Assembly: GCF_000380965.1 (NCBI RefSeq)
Contig: NZ_KB905559.1
Coordinates: forward strand, 45,801 to 109,800
DNA: 64,000 nt
Reading direction: 5' to 3'
Origin: Paenibacillus ginsengihumi DSM 21568
GTDB lineage: Bacteria > Bacillota > Bacilli > Paenibacillales > NBRC-103111
Shown here: positions 33,242 through 43,193 of the stretch, piece after piece
Layout: the number at the start of each line of letters is the position of its first letter
How positions within the stretch are numbered: the stretch's first letter is position 1
Notes under the pieces: generated by a model
What the model was told of the DNA's origin: nothing
Databases searched by the model: none
Seen by the model: the letters and a program-made list of their open reading frames with translations, nothing else
Position numbers and translations under genes: made by a program

Positions 33242-33540
33242 CGTTTATATTGAAAATAGCCGCGGGCCCGCGCCCCATTTTCATCTTCTGATGGTGTCGC
33301 GCAAGCCGCATGGGGGTCTATGTTGAAAATAGCGCCCCAGGGATCGCGGCCCATTTTCATCTTCTGGTGGTGCTGCGCCAGCGGCATGGGCGTCTATCTT
33401 GAAAATAGCGCGGGGCCCGCGGCCCATTTTCACCATCTGATGGTGCCGCGCCGGCGGCATGGGCGTCTATCTTGAAAATAGCGCCGGGCCCGCGCCCCAT
33501 TTTCATCTTCTGATGGTGCTGCGCGAGCGGCATGGGCGTC
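33242..33540. repeat. tandem repeat family A, four units
   Basis: Units of 73-76 bp start at about 33242, 33316, 33392 and 33465. Each reads TCTAT-C/G-TTGAAAATAG, a GC-rich GCGCCGGGCCCGCG segment, CCCATTTTCATCTTCTGATG and GTGCTGCGC-x-AGCGGCATGGG. The same unit occurs at 39682-39775 and 55265-55635. Confidence 0.85.
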
Positions 33541-33631
33541 TATGTTGAAAATGCTGCGGTATCCATGAGCCGAACTTTCAACACCGCAGGCGACGGCCGA
33601 TGACGAAGGAAGCACTCGCTATAGTCGTCCT
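33541..33631 (+). repeat. dispersed palindromic element B, copy 2
   Basis: Begins TATGTTGAAAATGCTGCGGT and contains ACCGCAGGCGACGGCCGATG followed by ACGAAGGAAG. It abuts the end of the family A array. Confidence 0.65.
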
Positions 33632-33732
33632 TCCCGAAAATGCGGCGGCAGCCGCAGGCGCCTAAGCGGCGACCCTGAGCGGCGAGGCTCCGCCCCCCTC
33701 TGCTGCGAGAATGCAGAGCCGTCCTCCCTGCC

Positions 33733-34677
33733 TTACGCTTTGCTTTTGGCGACAGGGATAAGCCGATTCATATTGACCGTCCTGCGAATTTCCCATGTGG
33801 CGGGATCGTTCGGATCGTACTGCTCCAAATAAGCGATGACTTCCTTCGTAATCGGCGTCGGCGTCGAGGCGCCGGACGTGACGGCGACGCGGCGGACCGG
33901 CTCCAGCCATTCCCGCTTCAACTCGGTAATGTCGGCGATGCGGTACGCCTTGACGCCGGCGATCTCCTCCGCCACTTGAGCGAGCCGGTTGGAATTGTTG
34001 CTGCGCGGGTCCCCTACGACGAGCACCAGGTCCGCATCCTTCGCCTGCTCCGCCACCGCTTCCTGCCGGACCTGCGTCGCCAGACATATCTCGTTATGAA
34101 CCTCCGCCTGCGGAAAACGCTCCAGCAGCCGATTCATAATATGCTTGATGTCCCACTGGCTCATCGTCGTCTGGTTCGTGATCAAAATTTTGGCGTCCGC
34201 CAGCTGAAGCCCGTCGATCTCCTCCAGCTTTTCGATCAAATGCACGCGGTCCGGCGCGATGCCGACGGCGCCTTCCGGCTCGGGGTGGCCTTTTTTGCCA
34301 ATATAGATGACCTCGTACCCTTCAGCCGTCTTCTCGCGAATCAGATCGTGCGTCTTGGTCACATCGGGGCATGTCGCATCGACGACCGTCAGCCCCTTGT
34401 CCCGCGCCCGCTTGCGGACCTCCGGGGAGACACCGTGCGCCGTGAAAATGACCGTTCCGCTCTCGACTTGCTCCAGAATCTCCAGCCGGTTCGGGCCGTC
34501 CAGCGTAATAATGCCTTCTTTCTCAAAAAAGTCGGTGACATGCGCATTATGAACAATCATGCCGAGGATATAGACAGGACGGGGCAGATCGAGATTTTTG
34601 GCCGTCTGCATGGCCAGCGCCATCGCATCGACGACGCCGTAGCAATAGCCCCGGGGCGATATTTTGATAACATCCAT
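33733..34677 (-). CDS. ispH: 4-hydroxy-3-methylbut-2-enyl diphosphate reductase
   Basis: IspH (LytB) is the last enzyme of the methylerythritol phosphate route to isoprenoids and binds a [4Fe-4S] cluster. The 314-aa protein has the three cluster cysteines in [10 protein letters not shown] (near residue 12), [13 protein letters not shown] (near 97) and [12 protein letters not shown] (near 200). It also has the substrate motifs [13 protein letters not shown] and SGASTPTP. The length is typical. It follows the histidine kinase gene on the same strand after about 160 bp and has its own promoter candidate. Confidence 0.97.
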   Translation of the reverse strand: MDVIKISPRGYCYGVVDAMALAMQTAKNLDLPRPVYILGMIVHNAHVTDFFEKEGIITLDGPNRLEILEQVESGTVIFTAHGVSPEVRKRARDKGLTVVDATCPDVTKTHDLIREKTAEGYEVIYIGKKGHPEPEGAVGIAPDRVHLIEKLEEIDGLQLADAKILITNQTTMSQWDIKHIMNRLLERFPQAEVHNEICLATQVRQEAVAEQAKDADLVLVVGDPRSNNSNRLAQVAEEIAGVKAYRIADITELKREWLEPVRRVAVTSGASTPTPITKEVIAYLEQYDPNDPATWEIRRTVNMNRLIPVAKSKA

Positions 34678-34727
34678 TACGGCACCTGCTTTACACGATA
34701 ATTGGCGATCCGGTGTTGCTACGATCT

Positions 34728-34733
34728 ATTATA
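34728..34733 (-). promoter_or_regulatory. -10 element upstream of ispH
   Basis: A perfect TATAAT (leftward) 51 bp before the ispH start; the -35 region is not clear. Confidence 0.4.
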
Positions 34734-34839
34734 CCTGAATCGGCCGCCCGATGGAACGACCCGAACAGACCGACCGGTCCGAACTCTCCATTCAATCCGG
34801 ACGATCCGAAGATCCGAACGACCCGGGCGCTCCTGCCGA

Positions 34840-36375
34840 TCACGCCTCGTCCGGCTCTTCCGCCGCCTCGCTCCATGTCGCCGGATCGACGGCCGGGAAC
34901 CAGATGACGAACGTGCTGCCCTCGCCCTTGCGCGTCATCACCTCGATCGAGCCGTCATGCTCGTCGATAATCCACCTGGCGATCGACAGCCCGAGTCCGG
35001 TGCCGGACCGCTTGCCGCGCGACGGATCGGCCCGGTAAAATCTTTCGAATATATGCGGCACTTCCTCTTTGTCCATGCCGATGCCGGTATCCTCGATGCG
35101 GATGCCGACTTGGCCGTCCTTGGCTACAGCGTCCAGACGCACATGGCCTCGGTCGGTATACTTGAAAGCATTTTCGATAAAAATGAACAGCAGCTGCTGC
35201 AAATAATCTTTATTGCCCAAGACAAACTTGCCGTCCAGTTCGGCCAGCGAGCCGTGCAGCCATTCCGCTTTGCGGGGCAGCAGCTGCGCCCTGCGCACGA
35301 CCTCCTCGACGACGGGCCTCAGCTCAAGCAGCGACTTCGTCATCTGAAAGCCGGCGTCCGCCCGCGCAAGCGACAGCAGATCGTTGACGAGCCGCGACAT
35401 GCGCTCCGCCTCCCCGGCGATATCCTGCATCGCTTCCAGCGAAACCTGCAGCTTCTGCGAATCGCCATCCGCCGCATCTCCGGCGCCCGAGCTGCCGGGG
35501 GCGGAAGCTGTCATCACCGCCTGCCGCCACATTTTTTCCAGCAGATCGACATTGCCGCGGATCGTCGTCAGCGGCGTCCGCAGCTCGTGCGAAGCGTCCG
35601 ATACGAACCGGCGCTGCGCCCGATAAGCCTCCTCCAGTTCGGCATAGGCGCCTTGAATGCGCTCCAGCATATTGTTGATCGTCGAGGTCAGCCGCCCGAT
35701 CTCGTCGTGCGGCCCGTAATATTCGATGCGCCGGTCGAGATCCGCCCCGCGCTGAATCTGATTCGTCGCGGCGATCACCTGATCGATCGGGCGAAGCGCT
35801 TTGCGGGCCAGGAACCAGCCGACGCTGGCTGCCAGAAATACGCTGAGCAGCGCGGCGATCGTCAAAATCAATCGCAGCAAGGCGAAGGTGCTCTCCGTCG
35901 CATCGATATAATAGGCCGCCTGCATGACACCGCCGACCTGCAGACCGCCGCCCCGCAGCACGAGAATCGGCGAATTGTAGATCAGAAATTTCCGGTTGTC
36001 GATGTCCACTTTTTTGACGATCGGCTTCTTCAGAAGCGTCTGCAGTTCCCCCGCTGTCGGCTCCGGGAAGACGATGCCCGTATCCTTCAGATTGCTGGAC
36101 TGCCCCTTCCGGCCGGTCCTCACGTCGATCACCTGATAATAGGTCAGGCTCCCGCGGCTGTTGACAAGCTTGATGTCGACATTAATATCGTTCAAAAAAA
36201 TCGTCAGCTCCGGCTTCATCCGGCTCTTGAGATCTTCCGCCGAGGCTTTCAGCTCATCTTCCAGCGAGCTGTATGATGTGTAGTGCAGAAACGTATAGAG
36301 ACCTAAACAAAATACAAGCAGCGTCGCCGACAAAATGGCCGTGTACCAAGCCGTCAGCTTCAGCCGGATCGACAT
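34840..36375 (-). CDS. two-component sensor histidine kinase next to htrA
   Basis: The 511-aa protein has two membrane helices (about residues 10-30 and 168-190) enclosing an extracytoplasmic sensor domain, a HAMP segment (RPIDQVIAATNQIQRGADLD), a HisKA domain with the phospho-His in RRFVSDASHELRTPLTTIRG, and an ATPase domain with FIENAFKYTDRG, RIEDTGIGMDKEEVPHIFER and GTGLGLSIARWI. It starts 1 bp after the end of the response regulator gene. With HtrA next door it resembles CssRS of Bacillus and MprAB of mycobacteria, which sense envelope or secretion stress. Confidence 0.94.
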   Translation of the reverse strand: MSIRLKLTAWYTAILSATLLVFCLGLYTFLHYTSYSSLEDELKASAEDLKSRMKPELTIFLNDINVDIKLVNSRGSLTYYQVIDVRTGRKGQSSNLKDTGIVFPEPTAGELQTLLKKPIVKKVDIDNRKFLIYNSPILVLRGGGLQVGGVMQAAYYIDATESTFALLRLILTIAALLSVFLAASVGWFLARKALRPIDQVIAATNQIQRGADLDRRIEYYGPHDEIGRLTSTINNMLERIQGAYAELEEAYRAQRRFVSDASHELRTPLTTIRGNVDLLEKMWRQAVMTASAPGSSGAGDAADGDSQKLQVSLEAMQDIAGEAERMSRLVNDLLSLARADAGFQMTKSLLELRPVVEEVVRRAQLLPRKAEWLHGSLAELDGKFVLGNKDYLQQLLFIFIENAFKYTDRGHVRLDAVAKDGQVGIRIEDTGIGMDKEEVPHIFERFYRADPSRGKRSGTGLGLSIARWIIDEHDGSIEVMTRKGEGSTFVIWFPAVDPATWSEAAEEPDEA

Positions 36376-36376
36376 G

Positions 36377-37069
36377 TCAATCGTCCCCTCTAAGCACGTA
36401 GCCGGCGCCGCGAACCGTCTGAATAATCCGCTTATGGCCGTGCTCCTCCGTCTTCTGGCGCAGCAGCGCGATATATACCTCCAGCACGTTCGACTCGCCG
36501 CTGTAATCGTACCCCCATATTTTCTCCATGATCACGTCGCGGGACAGCACCCTTCGCGGATTTTGCATGAACAGCGACAGCAGTTCGAATTCCTTGGCCG
36601 TCAGCTCGATCCGCTTGCCGCCGCGGAATACTTCGCGCGTGTCCAGATCGAGGAACACATCCAAATACTGCAGCTTGTTCGTCGGCTGCTCGGCTTTGTC
36701 GGCCGCGCGCCGGCGCAGCAGCACGCGCACGCGGGCCAGCAGCTCCTCCAGCGCGAACGGCTTGACCAAATAATCGTCCGCGCCGAGATCCAGACCCTTC
36801 ACCCGGTCCGATACGTCATCCTTGGCCGTCAGCATCAGCACAGGCACATTGGAGCCGCCTTCGCGGATGCGGCGAATCACTTCCCAGCCGTCCAGCTGGG
36901 GCATCATCACGTCCAGAATGACCGTATCCGGATCATGCTCCAAAATCTGCTTCAGCCCGTCCATGCCATGAGTCGCCGTAAAGACAGTGTAGCCTTCGAA
37001 GGCGAGCGTCCTTCGCAGCATGGAGGTGATTTTCTCATCGTCGTCAATGACCAAAATTTTCTCTCGCAC
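36377..37069 (-). CDS. OmpR-family response regulator, partner of the kinase at 34840
   Basis: The 230-aa protein has receiver motifs IDDDEKI, phospho-Asp in TVILDVMMPQLDGWEVI (near residue 52), MLTAKD and DDYLVKPFAL. Its winged helix contains IELTAKEFELLSLFMQNPRR and SNVLEVYIALLRQKTE. It sits between htrA and the kinase gene, all leftward. Possible target sites are three CTTAAA repeats spaced 10-11 bp upstream of htrA. Confidence 0.95.
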   Translation of the reverse strand: MREKILVIDDDEKITSMLRRTLAFEGYTVFTATHGMDGLKQILEHDPDTVILDVMMPQLDGWEVIRRIREGGSNVPVLMLTAKDDVSDRVKGLDLGADDYLVKPFALEELLARVRVLLRRRAADKAEQPTNKLQYLDVFLDLDTREVFRGGKRIELTAKEFELLSLFMQNPRRVLSRDVIMEKIWGYDYSGESNVLEVYIALLRQKTEEHGHKRIIQTVRGAGYVLRGDD

Positions 37070-37193
37070 AGTTCCTTCCCCCTCGCAATCATAAAATCCG
37101 TCCGGCGAACAGGTTTGCGGCCAAGTCTGACGCGCTGCCGCATCCCCAATCCCTCGTGCTTTGATCGTATCAAAAAATGGCGCTGCGGTACAA

Positions 37194-37231
37194 AAAAGAA
37201 GCAGAGCCGCAACTTTCGCGCTCTGCTTCCG
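37194..37231 (-). terminator. intrinsic terminator of htrA
   Basis: GAAGCAGAGC and GCTCTGCTTC form a 10-bp stem around GCGAAAGTTGCG; the leftward tail is TTTTTTG. It separates htrA from the two-component genes. Confidence 0.85.
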
Positions 37232-37240
37232 TCTCCGCCG

Positions 37241-38851
37241 TTATTCCTGATTGGCGTTGCGGTCTCCGATGGTGACGTCGAACTCCATCTTCTTGCCGTC
37301 GCGCATCACGCCGAGCTTGGCGGTATCGCCGACCTTCAGCTTCTTCACTGCCTCGGACAGCTCCGTAGCGTTCTTCACCTTCTGACCGTTGATTTCGACC
37401 ACGACGTCGTACGGACGAAGTCCCGCCTGGAATGCCGGGCTGCGGCGCTCCACCTCGACGATGATGGTGCCCTCCGTGCTGTCCAGCTTCAGATCGTTCA
37501 GCCAATCTTTGCTGACGTTATCCAATCGCACGCCGATATAAGGAACCGGTTCCTTCGGAATCTCCACATTGTTCTTGAGATTTTCCAATACCGCGTTGAA
37601 CGTCGTCTCCGGAATGGCGAAGCCGATTCCTTGCGCCTGGGCGCTGACGGCCGTGTTGATGCCGATGACCTCGCCCTTCAGGTTCAGCAGCGGGCCGCCC
37701 GAATTGCCGGGGTTGATCGAAGCGTCGGTCTGCAGCAGATGCTTATATTCGCGCGTACCGTTCTGATCGGGAATCGAGATCGGACGCTCCTTGGCGCTCA
37801 GGACGCCGACGGTTACCGTATGGTCGAAGCCGTACGGGTTGCCGATCGCCACGACCCAGTCGCCGACCTGCAATTCATCCGAGCTGCCGATCGGGATCGT
37901 CGGGAAGTCCTTGTCCCCGCTGATTTTCAGCGCGGCCAGGTCGAGATCGTAGCTATTGCCGAGCAGCTCCGCCTTGAACGGCTCATCGTAGCCTTGCACA
38001 GTCACGTAGATTTCCTCCGCTCCGTCGACCACGTGCTCGTTCGTCAGGATGTAGCCCGATTTCTCGAAAATAAACCCGGTGCCCATCCCCCCTGGCTGCA
38101 GCTCCGGCTCGCTGTTGTTCGGCTGACGGTAGTATTGGTCGCCGAAGAAGTAGCGAAAGAACGGATCGTCGAACATCGAGCCGCTTCTGCTCGAGCTGCG
38201 GCTTTTGACCTTCGTCTCGATCTTGACGACGGCCGGGCTCGCCTGCTGGAAAATTTCCGCGATGTTGTTCGGGCGGGCCAAATCCAGGTTCGACGGCACG
38301 ACGCCGCCGCCCGAGCTGCTCGCCGCCACCGGCGTTCCTCCTCCGGAGGAGGAATTGTTCGTCATGACGCCCTGCGAGCCGGTGAACAAATTCGTCCGGT
38401 CGGCCGCGAACATAAGTGCGGCGACGACGACGGCACCGGCCAGAAATGCCGCGAACGTGCTCTTAAAACGCGACGTTTTCCGGGGCTTGTTGAACTGCCA
38501 GCCTCCGGCCGGTTCGTTCGGCGACAAGCTTCCCGCTTGCTGGCCGAAGGAGAAGGGACGAAGCGGCTTCGGCGGCGTCACCTCTACCTGCGCGGGCCCG
38601 CTGCTGTCCGTAACCGTCGCCGCGGAGGCCGCTTCTTCGCGGTTCATCCCCGATTTGAACGGGCCGTAAGAGTAGTAATGAGGCTCGCTTTGCGGCTCGG
38701 CGGCGTGCTTATCGTCTTCGCGATACGAATCCTGCGCCATATCCCGTTCCCGGGCATCTCCGGAATGATCGTCGCTGCGGCGGCCAGCCCCGCTGTCGTC
38801 CCCGGGACGCCGGGCAAAGCCGAAGCCTTCTTTATCATGGTTGTTCTCCAT
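37241..38851 (-). CDS. htrA: HtrA-like membrane-anchored serine protease
   Basis: ATG 38851 (MENNHDKEGFGFARR) follows GGAGG at 9 bp and gives 536 aa; longer frames lack a ribosome site. A cytoplasmic, charged N-terminal region of about 145 residues is followed by one membrane helix (FAAFLAGAVVVAALMFAAD). The trypsin-like domain has His in ILTNEHVVDG, Asp in YDLDLAALKI and Ser in NPGNSGGPLLNL, and one C-terminal PDZ domain (IIVEVERRSPAFQAGLRPYD). It degrades or refolds misfolded exported proteins. Confidence 0.94.
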   Translation of the reverse strand: MENNHDKEGFGFARRPGDDSGAGRRSDDHSGDARERDMAQDSYREDDKHAAEPQSEPHYYSYGPFKSGMNREEAASAATVTDSSGPAQVEVTPPKPLRPFSFGQQAGSLSPNEPAGGWQFNKPRKTSRFKSTFAAFLAGAVVVAALMFAADRTNLFTGSQGVMTNNSSSGGGTPVAASSSGGGVVPSNLDLARPNNIAEIFQQASPAVVKIETKVKSRSSSRSGSMFDDPFFRYFFGDQYYRQPNNSEPELQPGGMGTGFIFEKSGYILTNEHVVDGAEEIYVTVQGYDEPFKAELLGNSYDLDLAALKISGDKDFPTIPIGSSDELQVGDWVVAIGNPYGFDHTVTVGVLSAKERPISIPDQNGTREYKHLLQTDASINPGNSGGPLLNLKGEVIGINTAVSAQAQGIGFAIPETTFNAVLENLKNNVEIPKEPVPYIGVRLDNVSKDWLNDLKLDSTEGTIIVEVERRSPAFQAGLRPYDVVVEINGQKVKNATELSEAVKKLKVGDTAKLGVMRDGKKMEFDVTIGDRNANQE

Positions 38852-38942
38852 ATCGATATACCTCCATTCTGACAAGGCATTGCGGTTCAAGAGTGCTTCA
38901 AGCATATTCGGATTGTTTATGCTTACATGATGCACCCGTTAC

Positions 38943-38969
38943 CTTAAAACAACCTTAAAGAAACTTAAA
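38943..38969. promoter_or_regulatory. three CTTAAA direct repeats upstream of htrA
   Basis: CTTAAA at 38943, 38954 and 38964, spaced 11 and 10 bp, one helical turn apart. This is the pattern of tandem half-sites for OmpR-family regulators. Confidence 0.5.
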
Positions 38970-39161
38970 ATGGAGGTAAAACCTTGACAGATCCTGCGTT
39001 TTTGGCGGTTATGCCCGGCTGTTCGCCATGTTGGCCAAGGGTTCGGAACGTCCCCACGTCTGCCCGGGAGAGCACTTGCGCCGATATGAGCGCTTATACC
39101 GGCGCCTCGCACACGCCGCTGCAGCCGCCAGGTACAATAGCCGGGGACGCCGCCGCGGCGC

Positions 39162-39575
39162 TTATTGCAGCCAGCTCTCCTCCAGCTGGCGCAGCAGCTT
39201 CTCCGCCTTCTCAATCCAGCTCCGCTCGACGGGCGCATCCTTGTCCACCGGCTCCTGGAACTGGTCGACCAGAGCGCCGAACGTATTTGCATGCGCTTCC
39301 GCATCAAGCCCGTCGTTATACAAATGTTTTAGCACGAAAGGCGTGCCGATCTTGACGATAGCATCCGTCGCATCCGTATCCCCGTCCAGAACGCCGCGCG
39401 TCACCGTGAGCGGAATGCGCAGCCAGACCGTGCGCGCTTCATCCAGATGCCGGTCGAAATACCCGTGATTGTAATCCCAGTTGCCGCCAAGCACAAAACC
39501 ATGCTCGTGAATATAGCCGCGCAGCTGGTCGAATGCTTCCTCGCGTCCGATAATCGCCGAATTTAACGGTACCAT
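39162..39575 (-). CDS. YugN-like family protein
   Basis: The 137-aa soluble protein begins MVPLNSAIIGREEAFDQLRG and contains HGFVLGGNWDYNHGYFDRHL, TVWLRIPLTVTRGVLDGD and VLKHLYNDGLD. The length and the GGNWDYNHGYFD segment resemble the YugN family of Bacillales, whose biochemical role is not known to me. Its ribosome site (AGGAGGTCATTTT) lies at the border of repeat element B, so the repeat may affect its promoter. Confidence 0.75.
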   Translation of the reverse strand: MVPLNSAIIGREEAFDQLRGYIHEHGFVLGGNWDYNHGYFDRHLDEARTVWLRIPLTVTRGVLDGDTDATDAIVKIGTPFVLKHLYNDGLDAEAHANTFGALVDQFQEPVDKDAPVERSWIEKAEKLLRQLEESWLQ

Positions 39576-39588
39576 AAAATGACCTCCT

Positions 39589-39682
39589 ATCTTGAAAATT
39601 TGGCGGTATACGCCGACAAAATTTCAATACCGCAGGTGACGACCGATGACGAAAGGAATCGCTCGTCATAGGCGTCTATCTT
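39589..39682 (+). repeat. dispersed palindromic element B, copy 3
   Basis: The best-preserved copy. TCTTGAAAATTTGGCGGTAT, then ACGCCGACAAAATTTCAATA, then CCGCAGGTGACGACCGATG, ACGAAAGGAATCGCTCGTCA and TAGGCGTC. It has internal inverted repeats TTGAAAATTT/AAATTTCAA and GGCGGTATACGCC. Confidence 0.8.
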
Positions 39683-39775
39683 GAAAATAGCCCTTGGCCC
39701 GCGGCCCAATTTTCACCATCTGATGGTGCTGCGCCAGCGGCATGGGCGTCTATCTTGAAAATAGCGCCGGGCCCC
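39682..39775. repeat. repeat family A, partial unit pair
   Basis: About 1.3 units of the family A sequence, including CACCATCTGATGGTGCTGCG. Another fragment is at 40003-40060. Confidence 0.7.
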
Positions 39776-39776
39776 A

Positions 39777-40002
39777 CAACCCTTCCCCAGGCACATGGGC
39801 AGCAAATCCTGCAAAAAATGCAACATTTTCCGCCCCCTTTGCACAAGAGAAAGGGGAAAGTTGCATTTCGTGCAACAATTTGGGGACAATTGGCTTCAAA
39901 CCCCGGAAACATCGCCCGAAAAGTTGCACAAAATACAACATTGAGCCGCAAATAGGGGGTATCCTCCTGTTTTTGTTGTACAAAATACAACATTTGCGCC
40001 CG
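39777..40002. repeat. dispersed repeat family C, copy 1
   Basis: About 225 bp with three short hairpins (GTTGCA-x-TGCAAC and GTTGTACAAAATACAAC types) and the segment AATCCTGCAAAAAATGCAAC followed by ATTTTCCG. Copies are at 55055-55264 and, truncated by the group II intron, at 63643-63724. Frames shift between copies, so it is not coding. Confidence 0.75.
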
Positions 40003-40094
40003 CAGCCCGTTTCCATCATCGGATGGTGCCGCGCAAGCCGTATGGGTCCGCCAGCCAAAATTTTGAGCACACCCAAGGCGGCGGCCGATGTCCG

Positions 40095-40122
40095 AAAAAA
40101 CACGGGCCGGCGGGCGGCCCGT
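40095..40122 (-). terminator. intrinsic terminator of the 45-aa gene
   Basis: CACGGGCC and GGCCCGTG form an 8-bp stem; the leftward tail is TTTTTTCGG. It follows the 45-aa gene stop after 17 bp. Confidence 0.8.
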
Positions 40123-40138
40123 GTCGCATCGTCACGCA

Positions 40139-40276
40139 TTATTTTTGATTCTCATTGGCGCTTTCGCGCGGGTTGTTTTGCGCCGCATGCTTGACGTTTT
40201 TGGCCAGCACCTCTTCGGCGAATTCGCTGTTGTTCGTCTGATGATTGGACTTCTTTCTATGGTTAGCCACGGACAT
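40139..40276 (-). CDS. small hydrophilic protein, 45 aa, possibly spore-related
   Basis: The frame starts at ATG 40276 next to AGGGGGGTG; a GTG two codons later (MANHRKKSN...) has better spacing of about 8 bp. The product is hydrophilic, rich in Asn, Lys and Gln (NHRKKSNHQTNNSEFAEEVL, then AKNVKHAAQNN). The NSEFAEE segment is faintly like the TEFASET repeats of gamma-type small acid-soluble spore proteins, but this is too short to assign. A strong terminator follows, supporting a real gene. Confidence 0.6.
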   Translation of the reverse strand: MSVANHRKKSNHQTNNSEFAEEVLAKNVKHAAQNNPRESANENQK

Positions 40277-40354
40277 CACCCCCCTGCTGCCGTTATTGTG
40301 GGACGGCGTATGCCCGTTTATGTGTTGGAAACTTTTTTGCTTCGTGCGTTCAGG

Positions 40355-41059
40355 TTATTGCTTTGTCTTTTCCATGCTGTCCTTCAGCTCGTTCCACATC
40401 GCTTCGGTAATTTTGCCGTCGCCTGTTTTCACGACGAAGACGGTCAGCGTTTTCTTTCCCCATTCCTTGTATATCTGGTCCTTCGTTTCGAAATAAAGAT
40501 CGATGGTGTGACCTTTGACCGCGCTGCCCGTATCCGCCACGACTCCATAGCCGTAACCGGGAATATAGAGCACTGTTCCGATCGGGAATACCTTCGGGTC
40601 GGCGGCGATCGTGGACAGCGAATGCTCGTCGCGAATGACCTTCAGTCCCGAGTAAGTAACCCCGTATTCGGGATGGCCCGGGCTTTTGCCCGTCGATTCC
40701 TTGCCCGCGTAATAGCCCGTTGCCGTAACCTCCACCGCCTTGTACTTGGTCAAGTCGTGGTTTTCCAGATTCGGCACCAGCTTATAGCTCGCTTTTCTTG
40801 CCTTCGCTGCCACGCTGCCCGACCCGGCGCCCGCCTGCTTCGCCAGCGACGGATTCGCGCCCGCCGCCACCGCGGCTTCATCCGCACCGGCAGCCGTTCC
40901 GGCAGCCTCCGCCGCGTCCGCGGACCATGAGGCCGGCTTGCCCGCCGCCTGCTCCACTTCCGCAAGCGGCTTTCGTCCTTGCTGAGTCCACCACAGCGCG
41001 GCTGCAATCAATGCGATCAGACCGATCCATTTCGCATAGCTTGCGGTTTTCATAAACAT
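40355..41059 (-). CDS. 3D-domain cell-wall protein (YuiC/YocH-like)
   Basis: The 234-aa protein has an N-terminal helix ([18 protein letters not shown]), an Ala-rich linker and a C-terminal 3D domain, named for its three conserved aspartates. The domain shows [34 protein letters not shown] and [19 protein letters not shown]. 3D domains adopt a double-psi barrel and act as lytic transglycosylases on peptidoglycan in some cases (YuiC) or are attached to RlpA/MltA-type proteins. The start may be ATG 41059 or a codon nearby; GGGGAGG lies 14 bp before it. Confidence 0.88.
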   Translation of the reverse strand: MFMKTASYAKWIGLIALIAAALWWTQQGRKPLAEVEQAAGKPASWSADAAEAAGTAAGADEAAVAAGANPSLAKQAGAGSGSVAAKARKASYKLVPNLENHDLTKYKAVEVTATGYYAGKESTGKSPGHPEYGVTYSGLKVIRDEHSLSTIAADPKVFPIGTVLYIPGYGYGVVADTGSAVKGHTIDLYFETKDQIYKEWGKKTLTVFVVKTGDGKITEAMWNELKDSMEKTKQ

Positions 41060-41232
41060 GAGTATGGTTTTAACCTCCCCTTAATCTATGAGGTTTTCCA
41101 AATACTCACGGAAATATACCGGCCGCTTGCGCATCCAATCAAGCACAACGGCAGCCCGCTGCCCGCTGCATGGCGCGGACGGCAGACTGCCGCTATGAAA
41201 GCATGGCGCTTATGGCAAAAGCTGTCCAAGCA

Positions 41233-43170
41233 TTACACTTGCTTGGTGCGAATCTCTTCTGCGATCAGGGCGATGGCGTCGGCAACGCTCTGCGCGCCGA
41301 GATCGCCCTGTCCCCGCTTGCGCACCGAGACGGTGCCCGCCGCCTGCTCGTTCTCGCCGACGACGAGCATGTACGGGATTTTCTCCAGCTGCGCCTCGCG
41401 GATTTTGTAGCCCAGCTTCTCGTTACGCAGGTCGGCTTCGACGCGGATGCCCGCCGCCAGCAGCTTCTCCTCCACTTCCTTGGCGTAGCTCTCGAAGTTT
41501 TGCGACACCGGCAGCACCTTCGCCTGAACCGGGCTGAGCCAGGTCGGCAGCGCGCCGGCGAAGTTCTCCAGCAGGAAGGCGGTCATGCGCTCCATGGTGG
41601 AGATGATGCCGCGGTGAATGACGACCGGACGGTGCTTCTGTCCGTCCTCGCCGACATATTCGAGCTGGAAGCGCTCCGGCAGCAGGAAGTCGAGCTGCGC
41701 TGTGGACAGCGTCTCCTCCTTCTTCAGCGCCGTCTTGATCTGCACGTCGAGCTTCGGCCCGTAGAAGGCCGCCTCGCCCTCCGCTTCGAAATACGGCAGC
41801 TCCAATTCCTCGACGACTTCCTTCAGCATGCGCTGCGACATTTCCCACATCTCGTCGTTCGGGAAATATTTCTCCGTGTCCTTCGGGTCGCGGTAGGACA
41901 GGCGGAAGCGGTATTCCTTGATGCCGAAATCTTCATAGACTTGACGGATCAGGCGAATGACCCGGGCGAATTCTTCCTTGATCTGATCGGGACGGCAGAA
42001 GATGTGCGCGTCGTTCAGCGTCATCGCCCGGACGCGGTGCAGCCCGGTCAGCGCGCCGGACATTTCGTAGCGGTGCATCGTGCCGAGCTCAGCGATCCGG
42101 ATCGGCAAGTCGCGGTAGCTGCGCATATCGCTCTTGTACACCATCATATGGTGCGGACAGTTCATCGGACGCAGCACCAGCTCCTCGTTGTCCATCGTCA
42201 TCGGCGGGAACATATCCTCCTGATAGTGGTCCCAGTGCCCGCTGATTTTGTACAAATCGACATTGGCCAGCACCGGCGTATACACGTGCTGATACCCGAG
42301 CTTCTCCTCCAGGTCGACGATATAACGCTCCATCGTGCGGCGCAGCTTCGCCCCGTAAGGCAGCCAAAGCGGCAGCCCTTGCCCGACTTCGCGGGAGAAC
42401 GTAAAGAATTTGAGGTCTTTGCCCAGTCTGCGGTGATCGCGCTTTTTGGCTTCCTCCAGCAGGCGCAGATGCTCCTCCAGCTCCGATTTCTTGGGGAACG
42501 CCGTGCCGTAGATGCGCTGCAGCATCTTGTTCTTGGCATCGCCGCGCCAGTACGCGCCGGCCACGCTGAGCAGCTTGAACGCCTTGATCCGTCCGGTGGA
42601 CGGCAAATGTGGACCGCGGCACAGGTCGAAAAACTCGCCCTGATCGTAAATCGTAATCACCGAATCGTCCGGCAAGTCGTTAATGAGCTCCAGCTTCAGC
42701 GGATCGTCCAGCTCGCCGAATATGCGCAGCGCTTCCTCGCGGCTGACGACGCGGCGGCGGATCGCCAGGTTTTCCTGTACGATCTTCTCCATCTCTTTCT
42801 CGATCTTGCCAAGATCTTCAGGCGTAACCGGCGTATCGAGATCGATATCGTAATAAAAGCCGTCCTCGATGACCGGGCCGATGCCGAGCTTGACCTTCTT
42901 CTCGCCATAAATGCGCTTCAGCGCCTGCGCCATCAGGTGCGCCGTGCTGTGCCGCAGCACCTCCAGCCCGTCCGCGCTGTCCAGCGTCACAATCTCCAGC
43001 TGCGCATCGGCTTCGAGCGGCGTATACAGGTCGACCAGCTTGCCGTTCACCTTGCCGACGACCGCATTTTTTCTGAGGCCTTGGCTGATAGAGCCGGCGA
43101 CCTCCTCAACCGTCGTGCCGCGCTCGTATTCTCTTACGGCTCCGTCGGGAAAAGTAACTTTGATAGACAT
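41233..43170 (-). CDS. thrS: threonyl-tRNA synthetase
   Basis: ATG 43170 ([18 protein letters not shown]) has GGAGGG at 9 bp; the ATG two codons earlier is too close. The 645-aa enzyme has an N-terminal TGS domain, an editing domain with [11 protein letters not shown], and the class II catalytic core with [29 protein letters not shown] and [19 protein letters not shown]-terminal anticodon domain ([20 protein letters not shown]) completes it. Expression is controlled by the T-box leader just upstream. Confidence 0.98.
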   Translation of the reverse strand: MSIKVTFPDGAVREYERGTTVEEVAGSISQGLRKNAVVGKVNGKLVDLYTPLEADAQLEIVTLDSADGLEVLRHSTAHLMAQALKRIYGEKKVKLGIGPVIEDGFYYDIDLDTPVTPEDLGKIEKEMEKIVQENLAIRRRVVSREEALRIFGELDDPLKLELINDLPDDSVITIYDQGEFFDLCRGPHLPSTGRIKAFKLLSVAGAYWRGDAKNKMLQRIYGTAFPKKSELEEHLRLLEEAKKRDHRRLGKDLKFFTFSREVGQGLPLWLPYGAKLRRTMERYIVDLEEKLGYQHVYTPVLANVDLYKISGHWDHYQEDMFPPMTMDNEELVLRPMNCPHHMMVYKSDMRSYRDLPIRIAELGTMHRYEMSGALTGLHRVRAMTLNDAHIFCRPDQIKEEFARVIRLIRQVYEDFGIKEYRFRLSYRDPKDTEKYFPNDEMWEMSQRMLKEVVEELELPYFEAEGEAAFYGPKLDVQIKTALKKEETLSTAQLDFLLPERFQLEYVGEDGQKHRPVVIHRGIISTMERMTAFLLENFAGALPTWLSPVQAKVLPVSQNFESYAKEVEEKLLAAGIRVEADLRNEKLGYKIREAQLEKIPYMLVVGENEQAAGTVSVRKRGQGDLGAQSVADAIALIAEEIRTKQV

Positions 43171-43193
43171 GAACATTCACCCTCCTGCTTCAA

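Noticed and set aside
36335..38872. Long rightward open frame of 845 codons opposite htrA and the response regulator
   Set aside because: It is antisense to two proteins with clear motifs, has no ribosome site, and its composition (many Arg, His, Leu) is that of a GC-rich shadow frame.
39676..39993. Leftward frame starting MLYFVQQK and a similar one at 54967-55260
   Set aside because: Both lie in repeat family C. The second half of one matches the other only in a different frame, so the similarity is at DNA level and not coding.
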